Shown piece by piece: positions 1 through 5,233 of a stretch of 7,462 nt of DNA (its first letter is position 1; every line of letters begins with the position of its first letter). The notes below the pieces were generated by a model. That model worked only from the letters and a program-made list of their open reading frames with translations, was not told the origin of the DNA and did no database searches. A program made the position numbers and the translations under genes. This stretch comes from Ignavibacteria bacterium (GTDB lineage: Bacteria; Bacteroidota; Ignavibacteria; Kapaibacteriales; UBA4661): positions 1-7,462 of the forward strand of contig JAAFHM010000231.1 in assembly GCA_013298375.1 (NCBI GenBank), read 5' to 3'.

Positions 1-1778
1 GCATCAAAAAGGGCGCTTTCGGTTTCTTTGCTTGAACGCTGCGCCAGTGGCTGTTCCTGTCCCATCATTTCCATCTTGTCGAAAGCAGTTTTGCCGTCGA
101 ACCAGAGTTCTTGAACAATTTGCGTTGCTGTGATTTCCAATTTTCGTGCAATTTTATTTGGTACTTTTTGCTTGGTAATAATTGTTCCCGGAAATTTTTG
201 CGCCATAGCGGAAAGCTGCGTTTGCGTTTGGGTCGTTAACGTTGTAATTCGCATGGTTGCTGTTGTTCCGCCGAGTGCTTTGGTGTGCCGTGCCAATAGG
301 CTGTCCAGCGAAATATCGGCAGAATCAAGGCTCACTATCGGCTCTCCATCCGGCGTGTAGCGTGCCACTTTGCCAAGCGCCCGCAGATTGCCCATTGCTG
401 TCTGGAGCGTCGTGCTGTCCGTCAAAACAATCATTCCGCGCTCTGGTTGCAAATAGCGATTTGCTGCGGTCTGCACGGCTTCCGGCGTAAGGTCGGCAAG
501 GCGTTTGGGATAGCTGCGCACGGTTTTGAGCGGAATATCGTTCACTGCCGCGAGAGCAAGAAGCTCAGAAAGAGCTTGAGGGCTTTGCAATGTTGCTGCG
601 AAGCGGTCTTGCAGCGCTTTTTTAGCAGTAGCTAGTTCCGACAGTGCGGGAAGTTCCATAGAAAGGCGCTTCATTTCGGTACGCATTTGCGTTACGACTC
701 GCTCGGCATCCTTTGCCGCAGACAAGGCGGGAAGCCTTTGTACAGCAACGAGGTCGTTTGCGTATCGGTGTTCCGAGAGCATCGTGCGGGCAAGCATACT
801 GCCCGATGGTGGCGATTTCATGCGGCTTTCCAGCACGTACATTGCAAGAGTTAATGCTTCATAGTCCATGTCATTGCGCGGAGGAGCATCGAAGACGAGT
901 GCAAACGAAGCCAATTTGCTTGCGCTTGCGCCAGCATCGCCGTCCTCACTCAATGGTGCATCAACAAGCGCAATGCCATGTTCCGGCGGTAGTGGTCTGG
1001 GACGTGGGATGTAGGGAACTTCGCCGCTTTTCCACAAACCAAATGTTTTCGCCAGCATCGGCGCAAGGACTTTTTTACTCACATTGCCAACGATAACCAG
1101 TGCCATATTGCCGGGAACGCAGAGCAGTTGGTGAGCCGCTTGAACGTCGTGCTCATTCAGCGCTGCGAGGCTTTGCACGGTTGCTTGGCGCGAGTACGGA
1201 TGTTCTGCACCATAGACAACGTGCGCGGCGAGTGTTGCCAAGGCTGCGGCGTGAGCATTGGCGGCATTTAGCGCTTGTTTGCTTGTGGTAATGTCTTTTC
1301 GTGAGATTTGAATATCGGCAGCAAGAAACGACGGGCGCGAAAAAGCATCAGAAGCAAGTATTAACGCTGTTTGCAGACTATTTTTGGGAAGAGTAAGAAT
1401 CAAGGAGGAAGCATCCACGCTACTTGCTGCCGAAAGTAGAATACGACTGCTGTCGTTTCGTCCGGCATTAGCGGCATCAATGCGGGTTTGGAGGGTATTG
1501 CGGAGGGTTTGGAGCAGAAGAGCGCTTGTGCCTTCTTTTCCGCCAACGTCTATCATGGCATTGCCGCCAACGTACTGGGCTTGCAGAAGTATTCGGGCTT
1601 GGGTTTTATCTTCGACCAGCATCACTCGCAAGCCGTTTTTTAGGCGAAATTCTTCGATAGCAGGAACAATGCTCGTTTGCGCCTTTGCCAATGGCGTAGC
1701 AAACGCAACGGCAAGACCGATTGCGTAACCCAAAAAAGTGAAAAAGTGCGCACGAGTACGAAAAGAAGGCTGTTGCAT
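1..1778 (-). CDS. Exported M16-family (insulinase-like) protein lacking the zinc-binding motif, with LolA-like C-terminal extension; 3' end outside window
   Basis: The reading frame is open from the ATG at 1778-1776 to the window edge, giving 592 complete codons with no stop; the gene continues to the left. Residues 1-33 form a signal peptide with a hydrophobic core and a likely cleavage site after AKA (33). Residues 40-255 resemble an M16 N-terminal domain: EEFRLKNGLRVMLVED (42-57), YGAEHPYSR (189-197) and VPGNMALVIVGNV (221-233). Residues 265-460 resemble the second M16 domain. The catalytic HxxEH expected near residues 80-95 is missing; the segment there is GGKEGTSALLLQTLRNTL. It is therefore probably a non-catalytic M16 subunit of the kind that pairs with an active partner in this family, though no partner lies in the window. 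From about 487 a further domain begins (LDSLLARHTKALGG, then DGKTAFDKMEMMGQ at 561-574), similar to LolA-like tails on M16 proteins of Bacteroidota. No Shine-Dalgarno is seen before the ATG. The fold assignment is confident; the lack of activity is inferred. Confidence 0.88.
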   Translation of the reverse strand, partial: MQQPSFRTRAHFFTFLGYAIGLAVAFATPLAKAQTSIVPAIEEFRLKNGLRVMLVEDKTQARILLQAQYVGGNAMIDVGGKEGTSALLLQTLRNTLQTRIDAANAGRNDSSRILLSAASSVDASSLILTLPKNSLQTALILASDAFSRPSFLAADIQISRKDITTSKQALNAANAHAAALATLAAHVVYGAEHPYSRQATVQSLAALNEHDVQAAHQLLCVPGNMALVIVGNVSKKVLAPMLAKTFGLWKSGEVPYIPRPRPLPPEHGIALVDAPLSEDGDAGASASKLASFALVFDAPPRNDMDYEALTLAMYVLESRMKSPPSGSMLARTMLSEHRYANDLVAVQRLPALSAAKDAERVVTQMRTEMKRLSMELPALSELATAKKALQDRFAATLQSPQALSELLALAAVNDIPLKTVRSYPKRLADLTPEAVQTAANRYLQPERGMIVLTDSTTLQTAMGNLRALGKVARYTPDGEPIVSLDSADISLDSLLARHTKALGGTTATMRITTLTTQTQTQLSAMAQKFPGTIITKQKVPNKIARKLEITATQIVQELWFDGKTAFDKMEMMGQEQPLAQRSSKETESALFD

Positions 1779-1855
1779 AGCAAAAACAAAAAGGTGATAG
1801 GTTTCGCTGGGGGCATCCACGCCTCAGATGGTAGAAGATTTTGAATATACAGGAT

Positions 1856-2887
1856 TTAGGCGATTTTTCGTTGTGGCTGGCGCTGCGGTGGAAGATTGGA
1901 CGAAAGAATGATTCCGGGTTGAATTTCCGGCAAAGCTGCTCCAATGCTGGGGACGAGAATATGTGCCACCCGCGAAGCATACCCTTGCAAACGCTCTTCC
2001 AGTGTGGTGCTGAGTTGGCGAAGCGGATTCAGGCGCTTTGCTGGCGAGGTCAGTAAGCCAGAAACCTCGTCCAACGCTGCTTTGGTGAAATCGGAACCGA
2101 AAAAATATACACCATCAAGCGGCGCTTGTACCACGTCGGCGGCTTCTTGCAAAGCGCTTGCGCAGATTGTTCCAAAATTCTGTTTTGCTGAGGTTTTATC
2201 TGATTCCTGCGCAGTTGTGGCATCGTTTTCGTCGTCAATGTCAGTGTCAAGCGCAATGGTGGCGGTATGCAGCAAAACGCTATTGCGTACCACGCTCACA
2301 TCCATATACCCGCGCTGCACTCCGCAAAGCGCTATAACACCACGCTCTTCGGGATAATTATAGGCGAAAGCCGTATGCGCGGCAGTTTGCGAAGCCACGA
2401 AACGTTGCAAATCTGTGCCAAGAAAGGCGGCAGCGTGTTCGGCAACACCCGTAACAGCTCTTGAAACCAAGACCGACATGGCGGTAAATGGATTAGAAGC
2501 AAAGCCATTGAGAGGATAAATCGTTGCCAAAAACTGCGATGGATCGTAGGACGGCAAATGCTCACTTACCTCTAAACGCACGATTCGGCGCAGTTCATCG
2601 GTTGTTAGCGTGTTAGAATACGGAATTTGGTGCGCCAGAACGCTTTCCATCGTCATGGCGATACCGAGCGACCGAACCTTGCCGCAAATTGGTTGCAGAA
2701 GTGCTTCCAATTCTTGCATAGCGGGCGAATCCAGCATTTCTGCCAGAGGGCGCTTCCAGTCCAGCGACTGAGATGTAGCGTTGAGATAGGTCAACGCCAA
2801 CGCACCTTCCGGGCGAGGCTCAAACACCGCACAGTAGGTGCGATAACTATCGAAATACAGCGTTGCAATGGTCGAACCGATGTGCAT
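1856..2887 (-). CDS. PilM-like ASKHA-fold protein (343 aa), probably cytoplasmic
   Basis: This is a complete 343-residue frame from ATG (2887-2885) to TAA (1858-1856), with no signal peptide or membrane segment. I do not recognise it at gene level, but its layout recalls PilM, the actin-fold cytoplasmic protein of type IV pilus and type II secretion platforms. TTDELRRIVRLEVSEHLP (95-112) resembles the PilM segment before its 'IP' turn. GVIALCGVQRGYMDVSVVRN (183-202) resembles the nucleotide-fold strands, and DGVYFFGSDF (258-267) the late 'GG' strand. The C-terminal SPAKRLNPLRQL (281-292) matches the usual 'v.v.dPl' stretch. An acidic, low-complexity insert occupies residues about 213-236. The usual partners PilN, PilO and PilQ are not next to it; the next gene on the strand is the M16 homologue, 77 bases on. 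A GAGGG at 2891-2895 (minus strand) lies only 3 bases before the ATG. The gene is near certain, the family assignment moderate; another ASKHA family is possible. Confidence 0.62.
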   Translation of the reverse strand: MHIGSTIATLYFDSYRTYCAVFEPRPEGALALTYLNATSQSLDWKRPLAEMLDSPAMQELEALLQPICGKVRSLGIAMTMESVLAHQIPYSNTLTTDELRRIVRLEVSEHLPSYDPSQFLATIYPLNGFASNPFTAMSVLVSRAVTGVAEHAAAFLGTDLQRFVASQTAAHTAFAYNYPEERGVIALCGVQRGYMDVSVVRNSVLLHTATIALDTDIDDENDATTAQESDKTSAKQNFGTICASALQEAADVVQAPLDGVYFFGSDFTKAALDEVSGLLTSPAKRLNPLRQLSTTLEERLQGYASRVAHILVPSIGAALPEIQPGIILSSNLPPQRQPQRKIA

Positions 2888-2914
2888 AATCCCTCAATTG
2901 TTCTATGGTGTCGG

Positions 2915-2922
2915 CAAAAATA
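2915..2922 (-). promoter_or_regulatory. Possible -7 element for the PilM-like gene
   Basis: On the minus strand the sequence reads TATTTTTG, which fits the Bacteroidota -7 consensus TAnnTTTG. It would put the transcript start about 20 bases before the ATG at 2887, a reasonable leader length. No TTG is found at the matching -33 position, so this is a weak candidate that rests on one short match in an AT-rich stretch. Confidence 0.22.
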
Positions 2923-2946
2923 GCAATTACGGACAGACATTTGACG

Positions 2947-2966
2947 GATAAGCGATACCGCTTGTC
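2947..2966. repeat. Short inverted repeat (8-bp stem, 4-base loop) in the divergent intergenic region
   Basis: GATAAGCG (2947-2954) pairs with CGCTTGTC (2959-2966) around the loop ATAC, with one G-T wobble. It lies in the 290-base gap between the divergently transcribed PilM-like and beta-barrel genes. No T-tract follows on the plus strand, so it does not look like a standard terminator. It could be an operator or an RNA hairpin in a leader, or chance. The rest of the gap (2888-3177) shows no convincing gene. Confidence 0.3.
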
Positions 2967-3086
2967 GGGGGTAAAAATACCGTTTATCTCGTAAAATTCC
3001 ATCGTCAAAATGATTGTGTGCAAAACTTCTTCCATCTCTTTTTTTGTGTGCTATGCAGCAAAAACCGCGATAGTTGATACCGCTTG
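2954..3086. repeat. Pair of 11-base direct repeats GATACCGCTTG in the divergent intergenic region
   Basis: GATACCGCTTG occurs at 2954-2964 and again at 3076-3086, 122 bases apart start to start. The first copy overlaps the 2947-2966 hairpin. The second copy overlaps the right arm of a 7-bp inverted repeat, GCAGCAA (3055-3061) with TTGCTGC (3084-3090). Repeated short words between divergent genes may mark binding sites of a regulator serving both sides, but two copies are too few to be sure. Confidence 0.3.
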
Positions 3087-3177
3087 CTGCCCAGCAAAGT
3101 GATTATCAAAAATGTATGCCAAACTTTATTCGCCGATTTTTTTTTCCTAACAACTGTCGTTTGCGTAAATTCGGCGG

Positions 3178-3837
3178 ATGAAACAACTGCACCCAACATA
3201 TCTTTTGCACCATCGCACAGCACCTCTCCTTGCGTTTGTGCGGTTTATACTCCCTTTGGCAGCCCTCTTGTGCTTGCTTTTGCCACAGCGACTCTCGGCG
3301 CAATATTGGCACGTCGGTATTTTTCAAGGCGTAGCAATGGGACAGCGCGGGCTTTCGGGCAATAGCAACCCCGTAACGTGGATGCCGTCGCTTACGGTAC
3401 ATTATTTTCCAAAAAATAACCCGCTTGTACTTGGTGGTTCAATTTCGATGCAATTTTTTGACCGAACCCAAGCATTGCAAAAACAGGGCGAAGGCTTTGA
3501 ATTGCTTGCATTTCCTATTTCCATGTGCTTCCAGTATTTGCTGCTTCCCGAACCCCCATTCCGCCCGTATTATGGCGTAGAAACAGGTGCAACGATCTAT
3601 CGTTACCGTTTTTACGACAAAGAGCGGCTCATCGGCTCAGAAAGCAACGTCGCGCTTCTTGTTACGCCCAATGTGGGGTTAAAAGTGGAGATTTTCGAGG
3701 ATTTGGATTTGGATTTAAATGTCCGTTACCAATTTCTTTTCCATGAACGCATTGAGTGGGGAAGTGCTGGACAGAGTTTGCAAGGCTATAATTTTTTAGC
3801 AGTTTCGCTGGGATTGAACTACCAGCTTTTTCGGTGA
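3178..3837 (+). CDS. Small outer-membrane beta-barrel protein (219 aa)
   Basis: This is a complete frame from ATG to TGA. The protein starts with a long N-region and a hydrophobic core (FILPLAALLCLLLP, 23-36), with likely signal peptidase cleavage after LSA (41), leaving a mature chain of about 178 residues. The mature part alternates short amphipathic strands with turns: YWHVGIFQGVAMG (43-55), LTVHYF (72-77), VLGGSISMQFF (84-94), YYGVETGATIYRYRFY (131-146), ALLVTPNVGLKVEIF (159-173), DLDLNVRYQFLF (177-188) and FLAVSLGLNYQLF (206-218). The aromatic-rich final strand ending LF-R fits insertion by the BAM machinery. Size and pattern match the 8-strand OmpA/OmpX-like barrels common in Bacteroidota; the exact family and any ligand are unknown. 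A GTG at 3238 would give a shorter, more typical signal peptide; neither start has a good ribosome binding site. The barrel fold is inferred from pattern, not from a named motif. Confidence 0.72.
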   Translation: MKQLHPTYLLHHRTAPLLAFVRFILPLAALLCLLLPQRLSAQYWHVGIFQGVAMGQRGLSGNSNPVTWMPSLTVHYFPKNNPLVLGGSISMQFFDRTQALQKQGEGFELLAFPISMCFQYLLLPEPPFRPYYGVETGATIYRYRFYDKERLIGSESNVALLVTPNVGLKVEIFEDLDLDLNVRYQFLFHERIEWGSAGQSLQGYNFLAVSLGLNYQLFR

Positions 3838-3921
3838 GAATCGTTCCTACCCCGCCCGTGTAGAGCAGAAATATCAGACCAATTACCGTTTACCCCGCTC
3901 AGATGTCGTTTCGCCCCAAAC

Positions 3922-3955
3922 TTGTTGTGCATCTGCAAAGAAACTTCTACTTTTG
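3922..3955 (+). promoter_or_regulatory. Candidate Bacteroidota-type promoter for the FecR-like gene
   Basis: TACTTTTG at 3948-3955 is an exact fit to the Bacteroidota -7 consensus TAnnTTTG. A TTG (3925-3927, with another at 3922-3924) lies 20 bases upstream, close to the spacing known for the -33 element of that phylum. Transcription would start near 3960 and give a leader of about 105 bases before the ATG at 4067. It lies in the 229-base gap after the beta-barrel gene, where I see no terminator, so read-through from upstream is also possible. Confidence 0.42.
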
Positions 3956-4052
3956 TACAAGTATCTTCTCTAAGTATCCTTGACACAAAGAAAGAAGATA
4001 TTTCCACCGAAAAAACGACCCAAATACTTTTATTTTTTACCATCCTCATTCC

Positions 4053-4058
4053 TAGGAG
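4053..4058 (+). promoter_or_regulatory. Ribosome binding site that fixes the start of the FecR-like gene
   Basis: TAGGAG lies 8 bases before the ATG at 4067. It is the clearest Shine-Dalgarno in the window. It supports that ATG over the in-frame TTG at 3980, which would add 29 mostly basic and aromatic residues ahead of the signal peptide. Confidence 0.65.
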
Positions 4059-4066
4059 TTGTCATA

Positions 4067-5005
4067 ATGACACGCACATTCAAAACCCTCGCTTTCGCTA
4101 TGACCTTCGTGGTTATGCTCCCCGTTCTCGCGTTCTCGCAAGGCGATGAAATCTTCAAAGTGATTGCTTGCAAAGGCAAAATCACGCTTGAGCGCACTAA
4201 AAAACTTGTCAACGTCGGTTCCGGCTTAAACTCCGCCGACCAACTCCGCATGGAAGGACCAGTCTATCTCGGCTTGGTTCACAAAAGCGGTAAAGCTATC
4301 GAACTCCGCACCGAAGGTATCGTTCCGATTAAAGACCTCTTGAAAAATGTTTCCGCGAAATCCAATGGCATGGACAAACTTGTTGGTTTCGTTGTTAATT
4401 CGGTCAAAGGCGCTGAAGAAGGCAAAAATATCAAGAGCGCAAGTGTGGAAATGTCGCTGAACGTTAACAAACTCCGCCTTATTTCGCCACGCACCACCAA
4501 AACGATTGACGACGAAATGACCTTTACGTGGCACGGTTCAGTAGATGGCAAACCAGCAAACTACCTCTTCACTATCACTGATGCAAACCAAACCGTTCGC
4601 TTCAAAAAAGAATTGACCGAAACGCAGTTGGCAGTGAATTTGAAAGCGTTGAACTTGGAAAAAGACCGTTGCTACTACTGGAGCGTCACGCAGACTAACG
4701 CACAAGCTCCTTCGATTGAGAGCTACTGCTTATATTTGGTGAACGATGCAGAGACGGCATCCTTGAGCGGTCAACTTCAGGCATTGCGTCAAGAGCAGAA
4801 CGCACAACCAGGCGCATTGGACAAATTGATGCTTGGAGCGTTCTATGAGCAAAACGGCTTGACGTACCGCGCAATGACGGCATACAAAGACGCAGCTGCA
4901 ATGGGTGGGGATGTAGAAATCTTCAATGATTCCTACCGCGAGTTCCTTCGCCGCACGGGTGTTGACTATGAGACCATGAAATTGATGGTAAAAGAGCAGA
5001 AATAA
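4067..5005 (+). CDS. Exported protein with FecR-like, Ig/FN3-like and TPR-like regions (312 aa)
   Basis: The frame from ATG 4067 to TAA 5003-5005 encodes 312 residues. Residues 1-24 form a signal peptide (core FAMTFVVMLPVLAF, cleavage after AFS), so the product is exported. Residues 28-90 resemble a FecR-type domain: IFKVIACKGKITLER, a KKLVNVGSGLNSADQLRM segment, then YLGLVHKSGKAIELRTEG. Residues about 135-225 look like an Ig/FN3-type beta-sandwich: LRLISPRTTKTIDDEMTFTW (136-155), then NYLFTITDANQTVRF and RCYYWSV (201-207). Cys202 and Cys221 could form a disulfide bond. Residues about 230-310 are helical; LMLGAFYEQNGLTYRAMTAY (254-273) resembles one TPR unit. Such secreted proteins probably act as scaffolds or sensors in the envelope, but no function is established. 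No sigma/anti-sigma genes lie nearby, so a FecR signalling role is not supported. The gene has a likely own promoter and ends before a strong terminator. Domain names are by pattern; export is near certain. Confidence 0.7.
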   Translation: MTRTFKTLAFAMTFVVMLPVLAFSQGDEIFKVIACKGKITLERTKKLVNVGSGLNSADQLRMEGPVYLGLVHKSGKAIELRTEGIVPIKDLLKNVSAKSNGMDKLVGFVVNSVKGAEEGKNIKSASVEMSLNVNKLRLISPRTTKTIDDEMTFTWHGSVDGKPANYLFTITDANQTVRFKKELTETQLAVNLKALNLEKDRCYYWSVTQTNAQAPSIESYCLYLVNDAETASLSGQLQALRQEQNAQPGALDKLMLGAFYEQNGLTYRAMTAYKDAAAMGGDVEIFNDSYREFLRRTGVDYETMKLMVKEQK

Positions 5006-5039
5006 AAGAGCAAATCAAATCTGGTCGATAAGAAACATG

Positions 5040-5077
5040 AAAAGCGTTACCAACATTTACACGTTGGTAACGCTTTT
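5040..5077. terminator. Perfect 15-bp hairpin, probable bidirectional intrinsic terminator
   Basis: AAAAGCGTTACCAAC (5040-5054) is the exact reverse complement of GTTGGTAACGCTTTT (5063-5077), with an 8-base loop, ATTTACAC. The A-run on one side and T-run on the other let it work in either direction, and further T residues follow at 5081-5084. It begins 35 bases after the stop of the FecR-like gene, so it should end that transcript and separate it from the downstream Asp-box gene. The remaining gap, 5085-5233, shows no gene and no clear promoter match. Confidence 0.85.
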
Positions 5078-5233
5078 GGCTTTTATGGTCGGACAGTCTG
5101 CTTGAGGTGTGTGCCGCTATTTCATAGAAAACACGATTTTTTTTCGTCGCTTCGCAACCTTCTCGTATCTTGCTCGTTTTAGTCTAGCAATGCTCTTGTT
5201 CCATTTTTATTCACCCCTATTTCCCATTATTGT

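Noticed and set aside
713..1096. Plus-strand 127-residue open frame opposite the M16 gene
   Set aside because: It is antisense to a frame with clear M16 motifs and has no recognisable domain of its own.
1606..1980. Minus-strand 124-residue open frame spanning the M16/PilM-like junction
   Set aside because: It overlaps both real genes in another frame, crosses the gap between them, and its translation looks random, with many cysteines and arginines.
3165..3173. TAAATTCG as a -7 element for the beta-barrel gene
   Set aside because: It matches TAnnTTTG only partly, has no TTTG at the right distance, and would give an almost leaderless transcript.
3980..3985. TTGACA resembling a sigma-70 -35 box
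   Set aside because: No TATAAT-like -10 element lies at 16-18 bases downstream, and the nearby TTG/TAnnTTTG pair fits better.
3980..4066. Upstream TTG start extending the FecR-like protein by 29 residues
   Set aside because: The ATG at 4067 has a good ribosome binding site 8 bases away and a clean signal peptide; the extension would bury that signal peptide behind a basic, aromatic-rich stretch.
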